A stretch of DNA of 64,000 bases from Archegozetes longisetosus (GCA_018873245.2 JAEMBT020000009.1:12807112-12871111); one strand, 5' to 3'. Counted from the first letter of the stretch, positions 13,121-24,285 are shown. The notes: generated by a model from the sequence alone, not told the origin. Made by a program: numbers and translations.

Positions 13121-16100
13121 ATGCAACCCATGTTTGATATGTCTACAATTAACACAAACGAAACAGCAACAACGGTTAACACCGCTTCAGCACAGGCTAT
13201 TAACGCAAAAATTGAGAATTTGAAAAATGAGATATTCACAGCTGTAAATAATATTCAAACGCTTAGAAACCACATTGAAAAGGCAAGGGAAATCGGAGTA
13301 ATAAATGATATAATTAATATGAAAGATGAAAATCAAAATACACTTCTGCATTTGGCAGCGAAAAATGGTGATGAGGAAATAGTTAAAGCATTATTAATCA
13401 ATGGAGCTGATGTTAATGTTGCTGACATGAAAGATTTGACACCGTTACACTTGGCCGCTCTTAATAAAGGCAAACCTGATATCGTGAGACTTCTCCTCGA
13501 GAGAGGTGCTGACATCAATGCTAAGGAAAAGGATGAGTGGACACCTCTACACGTGGCTGCTCGTTACAATGAGAAACCTGATATCGTGAGACTTTTAATC
13601 GATAGAGGTGCTGACATCAATGCTAAAAATAAGAATGAGGGGACACCTTTATCCTCTGCTGTTTTTAATAAGAAACCTGATATCGTGAGACTTCTCCTGG
13701 ATAGAGGTGCTGACATCAATGCTAAGGATAAGAATGAGTGGACACCTCTACACTTGGCTGCTCGTAAGAACGAGAAACCTGATATCGCAAGACTTCTAAT
13801 CGATAGAGGCGCTGATATCAATGCTAAGGAAAAGGATGAAGGGACACCTCTACATTTGGCTGCTCGTTACAATGAGAAACCTGATATCGTGAGACTTCTT
13901 CTCGATAGAGGTGCTGACATCAATGCTAGGCAAAAGGATGAGGCGACACCTCTACACTGGGCTGTTTACAATGAGAATTCTGATATCGTGAGACTTCTTC
14001 TCGATAGAGGTGCTGATATCAATGCTAAAACTAAGGATGAGGGGACACCTCTACACTATGCTGTTGTTAATGAGAAGTCTGTTAACGTGAGACTTCTCCT
14101 CGAGAGAGGTGCTGCTATCAATGCTAGGCAAAAGGATGAGTGGACACCTCTACACTTTGCTGCTCGTAACAACGAGAAACCTGATATCATGAGACTTCTA
14201 ATCGATAGAGGTGCTGACACCAATGCTAAGGGAATGGATGAGTGGACACCTCTGCACTTGGCTGTTCAAAATGAAAAACCTGATATCACGAGACTTCTTC
14301 TCGATAGAGGTGCTGACATCAATGCTAAGGGAATGGATGAGTGGACACCTCTACACTTGGCTGCTCGTTACAACGAGAAACCTGATATCGTGAGACTTCT
14401 TCTCGATAGAGGTGCTGACATCAATGCTAAGAAAAAGAATGAAGGGACACCTCTACACGTGGCTGCTCGTTACAATGATAAACCTGATATCGCAAGACTT
14501 CTAATCGATAGAGGTGCTGATGTCAATGCCAAAACTAAGGATGAGTGCACACCTCTACATTTGTCTGCTCGTTACAATGATAAACCTGATATCACGAGAC
14601 TTCTAATCGATAGAGGTGCTGACATCAATGCTAAAAATAAGAATGAGTGGACACCCCTACATTTGTCTGCTCGTTACAATGATAAACCTGATATCGTGAG
14701 ACTTCTAATCGATAGAGGTGCTGATGTATACATTAAAACTATTTCTGGTCACACATTGTTAGATTTGACAGATAAATCAGAGATAATAATGCTAATTTTG
14801 GATAAATTAGCTGCTCTAAATAATATTATGCCTTTACATGCTGCTACCAGATATGGTTCATTACAAACACTCAAACTTTTCAAGGATGAAGGTCTTAATA
14901 TTAAGGATAATGACGGCAATACCCCTTTACATTGGGCCGCTAAAGAGGGTAAATTGGATGTCATAAGACTTTTCTTAGAAAAAACGTCTAGCATTAATGC
15001 AAATAATAATCTTGATTGTAAACCTCTACACCTGGCTGCTGAAAGTGGTCGATTGAATGTGGTCGTACTACTCGTTAGTAAGGGTTCTGATATTAATGCA
15101 AGAGAAAAAAATAATTGGACACCTTTGCACTTTGCTGTTGCAAGCGGTAACTTGAATGTAGTTCGATTTCTAATTGGTAAAGGTGCTGATCTTAATGTTG
15201 TAACAAATTATGGAAAAACCTTATTTGATATTGCTAAGGAAAAGAATTATGTGAATATTGTGCAAATTCTAACCAATGAAGAATTGTTTGATGTTGTCAA
15301 AAAGGAAGATATAAGTAAAATTAAAGACTCTCTTACTAGAGGCGCTGACATTAATGCTAAAGGAAACAATGATTGGTCTGCTTTACATTCTGCTGTTAAA
15401 CAAGGTAACCTTGATGTGATTGAGTTTCTCCTAAATCATGCTGCTAATATTGAGGCTAAAACTAACTATGGATGGACACCTTTGCATGTGGCTTTAGGAA
15501 AAGGTCAACTAAATATTGTTGAATTTCTCACAAATAAAGGTGCTGATATTAACGCTAAAACTAACAAAGATTGGACACCCTTACATTTTGCTGTTTACAA
15601 TAATAATTACAATGAGGTTAAGCCACTTGTAGATAAAGAAGCTAGAGTTAATGTTAAGGACAATGATGGTTGGACACCTTTACATTGGACTGCTCACAGT
15701 GGTAATTGCGGTTTAGCCAAACTACTTGTTGATAAAGGTGCTGACGTTGAGGCCAAAGACAATTTTGGTTCAACTCCCCTATACTATGCTGCTAAAGAAG
15801 GCAAATTGGATGTTGTTAAATTGCTTGTAGACAACCGAGCTAATGTGAATATTGTGCAAAGGGATGGTAGGACACCTTTACACTGGGCAGCTTATAATGG
15901 TCATTTGGATGTTGTGAGATTTCTAATAGGAAAAAATGCTGACATTAATGTTGCTGATAAGAATGGCAAAACACCTAAAGACTTTGCTGCTCAATCTGGT
16001 ATTAGTTCTGATGTAATAAATATTTTAGAGCAAGTACAAGCAGATTATCTCAGAACATCTACAGTTTCCAGCAAATCCGTCAACACGAATCAACCTATTA

Positions 16101-18187
16101 CAACCGAGATATTTGTAACTACTTCAAGCACAACTAGTTCACCTATACCTACAATTTCAAGTTTCGAACGCTTAAAGAATGAGCTATTAAGTAGTGTAGA
16201 AGAACATGATATTCAGAAGACCAGAGACTGCATTGAGAAGTTAAAAGAATTGGGAGATATAAATGATGTTGTTAATGGAATACATATTCTACACGTAGCT
16301 GTTTCAAGAGGCTATGTTGAAATAATTAGGATTTTGTTGGAAAATGGAGTTAGTATTAATGCTAAAGTGGGAAATGGTTGGACACCATTACACTTTGCTG
16401 CTTACGATGGAAATTTGAATGTGATTAGTCTTCTTATAGATAACGGTGCAGATGTTAATGCTCAGGCTAGAGACGGAAGTATGCCATTACACTTAGCTGC
16501 AAATAATGGTAATTTGAGTATAGTTAAACTATTTGTCGATAGAGGTGTTAATGTTAACTCTAAAGATTATTCTGGTTCAACTCCTCTCTACTATGCTGCT
16601 AAAGAAGGCAAATTGGATGTTGTTAAATTACTTGTAGAGAACGGGGCTGATGTTAATACTAAACAAATGGATGGCAGAACACCTGTACACTGGGCAACCC
16701 ACAATGAGCATTTGGATGTGGTCAAATTTCTCATAGAAAAACATGCTGATATTAATGCTATTGACAAGAATGATTGGACACCTTTGCACTTTACTGCTGA
16801 AAGAGGAAACTTGGATTTAACTAGATTTCTTTTAGATAAAGGTGCTGTTGTTAATGCGAAAAACAAGTATGGTCTGACACCTCTAGCATTAACAGATAAT
16901 TCAGAGTTGATGAAGCTCCTTGTTAATAAACTAGCTACATTGGATAATATAACACCTTTACATGCTGCCGTCAAATACGGAGCATTAAAAGCAGTAGAAC
17001 TTTACATCAACACTGATATTAATGCAAAGGATGAGTATGGCTCAACACCTCTACACTTTGCTGCTCAAAGAGGTAGCTTAGATGTGGTCAGACTTCTTGT
17101 GAATAAAGGTGCCTTAGTTAAGGCAACAAATAAGAATCGTCTGACACTTCTAGAATTGGCAGATAATTCAGAGATAATAAGTCTGATTGTGAATCAATTA
17201 GCTACATTGGATAATGTAACACCATTACATGCTGCCATCAAATACGGAACATTAAAGGCAGTAGAATATTTTATAAACTCGGATCTTAACTCTAAGGATA
17301 AGTACGGCGCAACACCTTTGCATTTTGCTGTTGAAAGAGGGGACTTGAATGTTGTCAGACTACTCATAGATAAAGGTGCTGACTTTAATAACAAACAAAA
17401 GAATGGTAATACACCTTTACACTTGGCTTCACAATATGGTAAACTTGATATAGTCAAACTTCTTTTATATAAAGGTGTAAACATTCATGCTAAAGGAAAT
17501 CATGATTGGACACCACTGCACTATGCTGCTTTCAATAATCATTTAGATGTAATTAAACTATTGATAGAAAAGGGAGTTGACATTAACGCTGAAGGATATG
17601 ATGGTAAAAAGCCATTGGATATTGCCAAGGATTACAATTCCAAAGTTTCAATAGGATTTTTAAAGCAAGAACAGGAAAGAAGCACAAGTTCTACTACTGC
17701 AGTTGCTAGGACAATTCGTGCCCGCCGTCATGTTGACATGATAGCAAGTAGTGCTTCAAAGACGCATTCTTTCATAAACGATTTATTTGTATGGGCTATT
17801 GGTGGATTGTTTGGTCAAGGCATTCCTGCATTAACTTCTACACAACAACCAGACATATATGATAGCTCATCAAATCTCTCACAAATTCATGTCAATGCTA
17901 CACTATTATTACTAGATGTATTCATTAGAAAAATCAAAAGTCAAATGTACACATTCACTCGATCTGTGTCCTTATTAGAAGTTCAAGTCAATGCATTAAG
18001 CGTTACAGAAGAATTCGGAAAGCTATTGAGTTCTATTAGTAACATGCCAGCAGATGAAGTGATTAATCTCGTAGAAGTACAATCACATATATATAAAGCT
18101 ATTATGAGCGATAATTGTAATAAAATTCCAGAAATACTACTCTCGTATATAAAATGGTTCAAAAATGTGGAAACCATCACAAACTAA
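13121..18187 (+). CDS. Giant ankyrin-repeat protein with cleavable C-terminal domain
   Basis: One uninterrupted frame of 1688 residues. The first in-frame ATG is 13121; the frame extends nine codons upstream, beginning with TTG. Residues 1-67 are helical and non-repeat. Ankyrin repeats of 33-34 residues fill about 68-960. A Ser/Thr-rich linker follows at 970-1012. A second helical lead (from about 1013) resembles the first, and more repeats run to about 1505. The tail carries RARR at 1533-1536, matching the furin consensus R-X-R/K-R, then a hydrophobic segment SFINDLFVWAIGGLFG at 1550-1565 and about 120 helical residues. About twelve repeats between 13470 and 14730 are nearly identical in DNA. 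No signal peptide is seen. Ankyrins mediate protein binding; the target is unknown. The intronless 5-kb frame suggests transfer from a symbiont or a secreted effector, unproven. Confidence 0.92.
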   Translation: MQPMFDMSTINTNETATTVNTASAQAINAKIENLKNEIFTAVNNIQTLRNHIEKAREIGVINDIINMKDENQNTLLHLAAKNGDEEIVKALLINGADVNVADMKDLTPLHLAALNKGKPDIVRLLLERGADINAKEKDEWTPLHVAARYNEKPDIVRLLIDRGADINAKNKNEGTPLSSAVFNKKPDIVRLLLDRGADINAKDKNEWTPLHLAARKNEKPDIARLLIDRGADINAKEKDEGTPLHLAARYNEKPDIVRLLLDRGADINARQKDEATPLHWAVYNENSDIVRLLLDRGADINAKTKDEGTPLHYAVVNEKSVNVRLLLERGAAINARQKDEWTPLHFAARNNEKPDIMRLLIDRGADTNAKGMDEWTPLHLAVQNEKPDITRLLLDRGADINAKGMDEWTPLHLAARYNEKPDIVRLLLDRGADINAKKKNEGTPLHVAARYNDKPDIARLLIDRGADVNAKTKDECTPLHLSARYNDKPDITRLLIDRGADINAKNKNEWTPLHLSARYNDKPDIVRLLIDRGADVYIKTISGHTLLDLTDKSEIIMLILDKLAALNNIMPLHAATRYGSLQTLKLFKDEGLNIKDNDGNTPLHWAAKEGKLDVIRLFLEKTSSINANNNLDCKPLHLAAESGRLNVVVLLVSKGSDINAREKNNWTPLHFAVASGNLNVVRFLIGKGADLNVVTNYGKTLFDIAKEKNYVNIVQILTNEELFDVVKKEDISKIKDSLTRGADINAKGNNDWSALHSAVKQGNLDVIEFLLNHAANIEAKTNYGWTPLHVALGKGQLNIVEFLTNKGADINAKTNKDWTPLHFAVYNNNYNEVKPLVDKEARVNVKDNDGWTPLHWTAHSGNCGLAKLLVDKGADVEAKDNFGSTPLYYAAKEGKLDVVKLLVDNRANVNIVQRDGRTPLHWAAYNGHLDVVRFLIGKNADINVADKNGKTPKDFAAQSGISSDVINILEQVQADYLRTSTVSSKSVNTNQPITTEIFVTTSSTTSSPIPTISSFERLKNELLSSVEEHDIQKTRDCIEKLKELGDINDVVNGIHILHVAVSRGYVEIIRILLENGVSINAKVGNGWTPLHFAAYDGNLNVISLLIDNGADVNAQARDGSMPLHLAANNGNLSIVKLFVDRGVNVNSKDYSGSTPLYYAAKEGKLDVVKLLVENGADVNTKQMDGRTPVHWATHNEHLDVVKFLIEKHADINAIDKNDWTPLHFTAERGNLDLTRFLLDKGAVVNAKNKYGLTPLALTDNSELMKLLVNKLATLDNITPLHAAVKYGALKAVELYINTDINAKDEYGSTPLHFAAQRGSLDVVRLLVNKGALVKATNKNRLTLLELADNSEIISLIVNQLATLDNVTPLHAAIKYGTLKAVEYFINSDLNSKDKYGATPLHFAVERGDLNVVRLLIDKGADFNNKQKNGNTPLHLASQYGKLDIVKLLLYKGVNIHAKGNHDWTPLHYAAFNNHLDVIKLLIEKGVDINAEGYDGKKPLDIAKDYNSKVSIGFLKQEQERSTSSTTAVARTIRARRHVDMIASSASKTHSFINDLFVWAIGGLFGQGIPALTSTQQPDIYDSSSNLSQIHVNATLLLLDVFIRKIKSQMYTFTRSVSLLEVQVNALSVTEEFGKLLSSISNMPADEVINLVEVQSHIYKAIMSDNCNKIPEILLSYIKWFKNVETITN

Positions 18188-18720
18188 GACTATGAACTGC
18201 TTTCCGACATTTCGTCATTTTTAATGACAATCCTATATCTAATGCACTAATGGATAATCAAATCATTCACTATCTTTACTAATACTGTTTGAAAAACAGA
18301 TAAAAAACATCAAATGTGCTTAAGGAATCTTTCAACATAGATCCGATCTCGGAATTGATGACTAAGAAGAGGCAATTCACTATATCACCAGATCTTTTGT
18401 TTAATTTATATCGCTCTAATTCGAATATATGCGTTCTAATTATGAACTGGAACCCTTGTTAACGTAGTTTAATAACACTATTTGTCACCATTTTTTGGGT
18501 TTTATCACATGACCCACCCTTTCACTATATTTCGAAATTTTCAAACTCCAATGAATTTTATTTTAGATGATATCTAGATTGAAAAACATGCTAATAAATC
18601 TACACCTAAATTTATCAATCGTTCCTAAATGGATCCAAAGTTTCAAATATTTTGTGGAAATCAAGCTTTAATTCTTTAGATAAATTCACTTCTAGAGAAA
18701 ATTGATTTGAACATAAATTG
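18188..18720. other. 3' flank of the ankyrin gene
   Basis: AT-rich, no coding region recognised. It merges into a hAT transposase remnant that begins near 18721. Confidence 0.5.
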
Positions 18721-18870
18721 AAGACATCTTTTTCATCTTTAGTTACTGTTGATGCTGAGAGATCTTTCTTTCGTCATAAAAGAAATCTTGAAAACAGATC
18801 TAATATGATAATGCAAAATACTGTCAAATTATATATTATCGAGTTGAATAACTATCTTTATAACCACTAA
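18721..18870 (+). mobile_element. hAT transposase C-terminal remnant
   Basis: A frame ending in TAA at 18868 reads FSSLVTVDAERSFFRHKRN followed by a helix, the dimerisation block (T-x-x-x-ERSF) of hAT transposases. No zinc finger, catalytic region or terminal repeats are recognised nearby, so this is an isolated fossil, oriented toward the intact-ended hAT at 20340. Confidence 0.7.
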
Positions 18871-20331
18871 TTTTATAAAAGATTGTTAACACAATAAAAT
18901 TTTTAATTTGTGAATAAAATGTGATACTAAATAAAATTTACACCACTGTTTCAAATATCGTTTTTCCGAATTGTATTTATCACCATTTCACCCACACTTT
19001 TTTCAATTTTAAAACCGTTATTGCCGCTTCTTATTCATAACAACTTTCGTTTGGGAGCACTTTGAAAACGAAGTTGTTCTAAAGTCTCTCAGAACCGTCC
19101 CATTGAAATATTCATATTTAAATTATTTATTATAAATGTTAATAAAACTTTTTGAATAATTTTTAATTTTCTCAACATATCTCATATATTCTCAGGAAAT
19201 GATTTATTTGATTTATTTTATTTGTTTGAAACATTTCTAATGAGAAATAACTTAAGTAAGAGATAAGAATAGCCAAAGTTTAAACGCGAAGTCTTTTATT
19301 TCGGTTTAAATTATTTGTCTGATTTTAGGCGCCGAAATGTATTGAAATGATTTTAACTTTATATTAACATGAATTATAACTTATATTCAAACGAGAACTA
19401 GATTCATAAACAGTGTTCGAAAAGTTGATAGTCAAGCTAATGACAGATCAAATTGATTCGAAAGAATGTGCTCAATCACTTTAAAACGATACAAAGCAAC
19501 GAGAAATGAAGTTTAGTTATGTAGACATTCCTATGTAGTAATAATGACATAACGTTAAACTGAAGTTAAAAGCGAGCACTATTCCCAACAATGAGTTCGA
19601 TAGCGAAACTAACTACAGTTGAAGAGATCCATTATTTGAAAATTTTGTTAATATTTAATTAATGAGAAAGTTGTTAAAACCATTAAATCACTTTTGAATA
19701 CTTTGAAATGCATCAAAAACGTTTATCTAAATTGATTTTCACTAATCCATACGATGGATCAATTATTTTGCAAACCCAAAATTAGAACACTGTTCGAGTG
19801 TTTTACTGTTATTAAATATTTGTTCGATGCCTCAGCTCATCAATATTAGAAACTAAAAGACATAATATGTCTATCTCTTAAGATATGATAATTTTTTTAA
19901 CATTCTTTCCTAATTCTAAACCGTATATCAATTGAATTAAGTGTTTAAAAATCTGAATGTTGAACTAATCTAATCTTTTTATTCTAGACTTTGAGACAAA
20001 GGACTTGTCTAACTTTGAGCGTAAATTTGCCCTATCTAAAAAACCTAACCTAAGCAAACTTCTTAGGGCTATTCCTTGTGTAAAACTAAGCAACTTTTGC
20101 GCTTACTACATTGATATATCTCCAACAGGAGACTGTCAAAATGCAAAAATAATAAAAACTATAACATGCAAATTCTCTAAAACCTATTATTGTAGATCAA
20201 TCAAACTTTGCATACATGTATATACCTAAAATATGTATTTAATGAATTATATGAAGAAGTTTCGCATAACTATTAATTGATTAAAAATCCACTTTTTATT
20301 TTACATTTTATTTTTATTTTTTATTCACATG
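18871..20331. other. AT-rich spacer without recognised genes
   Basis: No family is recognised. A 74-codon open frame at 20005-20229 has no domain signature, and I treat it as chance. Confidence 0.5.
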
Positions 20332-20339
20332 GCTTACAT

Positions 20340-22730
20340 TGGTGGTCGGAAGGTTCAGGTTCTGAAGGTTTTGTTGCAAAACCTTAGCTTGGACCATAGC
20401 CTTAAGCCTTAGCCTTGAACCTTTTAATCTTTTCAGAACCTCAAACCTTCTAAAGTCTGTAAACCTCAGAACCTCGAACTCGAACCTTAATGTATGTAAT
20501 ATATACTCTAATGCACTAAAACTTCATGAGTTAAACATAATTAAATATAAACAATTCTCATCTTACTTTATTGCTCTCTTTGTTTAAAATAATGCGCGTC
20601 ATATCCAAACAAACTGCATTATAGTTAAAACTTACAATTAATAATTTTAAGTTGGTTTTAATTAAGTTTTAATAATTTAATTGTTGAATATATAAAAATG
20701 AGTTCAGAAGCAAATATAAGTGATATTGAAATTGAAAATGTGTCCAAAAAAGTGAGTATAGTCAACAATCAATCAGTGAATAATTTCAAAAATGGAATCA
20801 CTTCACAAAAGTTACAGACAGTAATTATCATGAAAAAATAAAATGCAATTATTGTAATTCAAAGTTCTCAAGACGGAATGGTATTAAAAAACATAATGAT
20901 AAAAATCACAAAAGTCCTTCAGATTCTACGAAAATATTCAAGATTTAGAAAAAATATAGAAACTTTAAAAATTGATTCAAAGGAACAATTAATTACTATT
21001 ATAGTAAAAGGTCAACATCCATTCGCTATTAGAGAAGAGCTTGATTTCATCAACTTTGTTAAATCATTAAACTCTGAATTTTAATTACCAGCTGCGAAAA
21101 CTATTAAGTTAAATATAATTAACACATTTCAAATTTATGAAGAGAAAGTTAAAAGTTTTTTATTATCTCTGGAAAATAATAAAATAGCAGTAACTACAGA
21201 TTTATGGACATAATCTAAAATAAGACCATATATTGCTATTACTATTCACTTTTTGGATGAAAACTTTAATCAAAATGTTCCTTATCCTTACTCAGCAATG
21301 CAACTAAAGGAAGTTTCGGAGCAAAAATTAACAGAAAATAATGTATTCGATAAATTAGCTACTGTGACTACAGATAATGTGAGAAATAACGTTTTGGCTA
21401 TAGATGGTTTAAAGGAAAGTAAAATAACTAATTTTAAAGAATTTCATATAAGATGTTTCGCGCATGTTATAAATTTATCAGTTCAAAGTGGATTAACTGA
21501 AATAAAATCTGAATTAAAATCAGTAAGTGGGTTTATAAAATTTGTAAAACCTCTTCCAAACGCATTCAAATATTAGAAAATGCTTCACTCGTTTTAAAGT
21601 CTTGTTCTTTAGTTTTAAAAAATGATGTAGATAAGGTGGAACTTTACTTGATATAATAACTCGCCCTTTAAAAATGAAAGATGTCATAAATCATATATTA
21701 TTAAACGAAGAATTATTTAAAGATTATAAATTTCTAAAGAGTTTATGGGAAAGATTATCTATTCTTGGAAAATTTTTAAAAGATTTTAATGGAACGACTT
21801 TATTAATATCTGAAAAAAATTATTCAAGTATATGTGCTGTAATTCCAATGTTTGAATCCCTTTTAAATCTTATTGAAATTCATTTATACTCAAAGCATAT
21901 CTTTAAAAAAATTGTGCTTTAAATATAAAGTCAAAATTAAATGAATATAAAGATAAAATTGTTAACGATATAACAATTTTTGCAGTGATATTAAATCCCT
22001 GATTAAAATAGCATATTTTGATAAATGGGATAATTATGAAGAAATTAAAGAAAACTTTGTTAGATTTTATAATGGAAACTATTATAACAAGATTAGAATT
22101 GTTGGAGAAGAAACCGAAGACAAACCTTTATTTTCAAAAATTTATAAGAGAAGGAAAACGCAAATCGTAGATGAAATTTAAAAATGTTTGAATTTCCCTT
22201 TATCTGATGAAAATAAGACCCAATTCACTGGTGGAAATGTTTTAAAGACACGTTTCCAAATTTATCAAAATTTGCTTTTAATGTTTTGCTTATTCCTGCA
22301 TCTAGTGTCCCGAGTGAACAAATTATTTCAAAATGTGGTGATTTAATTAATAAAAAGAAAAATAGTCTTCAAGATAATACTATTCGATATTGTGTGTTTG
22401 GATAGTTGGTACAATTTTTTAAATAATAGATAACTTCAGGCGCAACAACAGCTTGTATTTCTTAAAATCTTGTTATATCATTAAGAGTTATTGTATTATT
22501 TTCAATTGGATAATAATTGTTTAGAATTAAACTACTTTTAAATACTATAATGAATTTATATTAAGGTTCGACGCAAAAGACTTAACCCCGGACCGCAGAT
22601 TCGAGTTTTTTTAAAACATGGAGCCTCGAACCTGAACCTTCTTACAAACGTTTGAGCCTTAGCCTGAACCTCGAACTCGAGGTTAAGGTTCGAGGTTCTG
22701 AAGGTCCTAAGTTAAAAATTCCGACAACTA
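20340..22730 (+). mobile_element. hAT element with TIRs and 8-bp target duplication
   Basis: The left end TGGTGGTCGGAA pairs with the complement of the right end (TAGTTGTCGGAA). It is flanked by GCTTACAT (20332-20339) and GCCTACAT (22731-22738), an 8-bp target duplication with one mismatch, as hAT elements make. Sub-terminal regions are rich in AGGTTC/GAACCT motifs on both sides, likely transposase-binding sites. The 2391-bp element contains a degenerate transposase and is therefore non-autonomous now. Confidence 0.88.
20698..22405 (+). pseudogene. Broken hAT transposase with BED zinc finger
   Basis: All major parts of a hAT transposase are present but in shifted frames. An N-terminal ATG is at 20698. 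A BED zinc finger starts at 20793 in another frame, with CNYC and HNDKNH ligands. The first catalytic Asp segment VTTDLWT lies near 21195 and is followed at once by a TAA. The second Asp block TTDNVRNN and the HIRCFAHVINLSV segment lie at 21370-21480. The dimerisation region with IPASSVPSEQIISK lies near 22285-22335. Several frameshifts and stops mean no full enzyme can be made. Confidence 0.85.
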
Positions 22731-22738
22731 GCCTACAT

Positions 22739-23256
22739 ACTTGAGCATGGTATCGTTGAATTCGTCTTGCTGAATACTTTTCAATAATGTATAGGTTTAA
22801 TATATTCGCAAGCATCGCAAAGAAATAAGAAGCGACTGACCCTTTGGACTATTGTGACCTATAACTTATGACTGCCACACCTGACAACTTTGTGTCCATT
22901 GACAACTTTGATCAACTCGTCAAGACCTGCTAATTGACACCTATTTTGGCCTGTAACACGATAGGTCAGTGCCCCATAGATTCTTGGAATTCTCCTTTTA
23001 CTTCTAGGAAAGCCTCTAAAAGCGGATTAAACACTTTTGTAAAAGACTATACATATTAATCGTTCTACTTTTACTTTCCTATTTACATTTACGATAAGTT
23101 TATCATGTTGTTTGTAGTTGTCATGCAACCAAAGAGACACTTTTATTTATCTAAATATTACATATGATATCCTTTATCTCTTATGTTCTTATTGAACATT
23201 TCTACATAAAGTGTAATAAGTAAAAGAAGTTTTTTACTATAATAAAAATTTTAATC
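22739..23256. other. Spacer between hAT element and DUF2157-like frame
   Basis: AT-rich to neutral sequence with no recognised coding region. It is the upstream flank of the DUF2157-like reading frame; no promoter is discernible. Confidence 0.45.
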
Positions 23257-24285
23257 ATGGAAATCAACAAAGATGAAAGTGTAATATTGAAAGATGCAAT
23301 AAAATACTGGGAAGGAAACAATTTGATAGATAGTGAAACAGCTCAAAAACTGTATCAAAGTATCAAGATAATTTCTTTTGACTGGAGTGGGCTTGGCTTT
23401 TACTTATTGATATTTGGGTCACTGTGCTTATTTATTTCATTATTCATAATGTTAATAGATTTTAATCCGTTTAAGAATCGTTATGTAAGAATAGGAATAT
23501 TTGCTGTTGTTGGGTTATCTTGTTATTTTGGCGGATAGTATAGAAAAAATGTAATGTTCTCTCAACCGATGCCAATGTTATCAAGTCCTGAAGCATTATA
23601 TCTTTATGGAGTTTTATCAACTACAGCATCAGTGTTTGAAATTGCAAGTGAGTTAAGATTGAAAGATCAAGAAATAAGGAATGTACTACTGGTATCATGG
23701 ATAACATATGCCATTATTGGAGTATCACTGGAATCAATGATAATTTGGTGTTTTGCATTGATCATTCTTGGAGGTTGGCTTGGTGTTCAAGCGGGTTATG
23801 TATCTGGAAGGGGAGCTTATTATTTCGGAATGCATTCTCCAATTAAGTTCACAATATTAGGTTTAGTTTTAATATATGTGTCTTCGTTTAACATTACAGT
23901 ACTGAACACCAACATATCACAATTTAAAACAATTACACTAGTATTTGGTTTACTTTATCTATTTATGTCACTATGGATAATGTCAATTATTGGAATGCGT
24001 ATTGACCAAGGATTTAACTGGCAGAAACCGAGAAAAATACAGCTCTTCTTTTGGTCATTAATGCTTGGCTTGGCTGCAGGAATAGCGATGTTTCACGGTT
24101 CACGATATAATAACAATAATATTACGCGTGCATTTGGTATCACGTTTCTAGCGATAAATATATTTACAAAATATTGTGAATACTTTTGGAACACTCTTTA
24201 CAGATCAGTGTTCTTTGGAATCATTGGACTAGTTTTATTCATAATTGGATGGAATATAGAAAATATTTTAAATTACAATATATAA
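23257..24285 (+). pseudogene. DUF2157-like bacterial membrane protein, one internal stop
   Basis: Two open stretches, 23257-23538 and 23539-24285, lie in the same frame and are separated only by a TAG at 23536-23538. Together they span 342 codons. The N-terminal 45 residues are soluble (IKYWEGNNLIDSETAQKLYQ). About eight to nine hydrophobic helices follow, the layout of DUF2157 integral membrane proteins, which are known mainly from bacteria; their function is unknown. No intron borders remove the TAG. The rest of the frame is open and hydrophobic in pattern, so decay is recent or the stop is read through. The likely origin is transfer from a bacterial symbiont. Family assignment is by pattern only; other polytopic families are possible. 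Confidence 0.65.

Noticed and set aside
13333-17484. Several minus-strand open frames opposite the ankyrin gene
   Set aside because: They are mirror readings of the repeated ankyrin codons, share its periodicity and have no independent signature.
13121-18187. Calling the ankyrin protein a latrotoxin
   Set aside because: Only the ankyrin array plus RARR-tail layout is shared. The large unique N-terminal domain is missing and no signal peptide is seen, so a named toxin identity is not supported.
13121-24285. Bacterial contamination explaining the ankyrin and DUF2157-like genes
   Set aside because: They lie between host genes and eukaryotic hAT elements in continuous sequence without an operon or other bacterial genes nearby.
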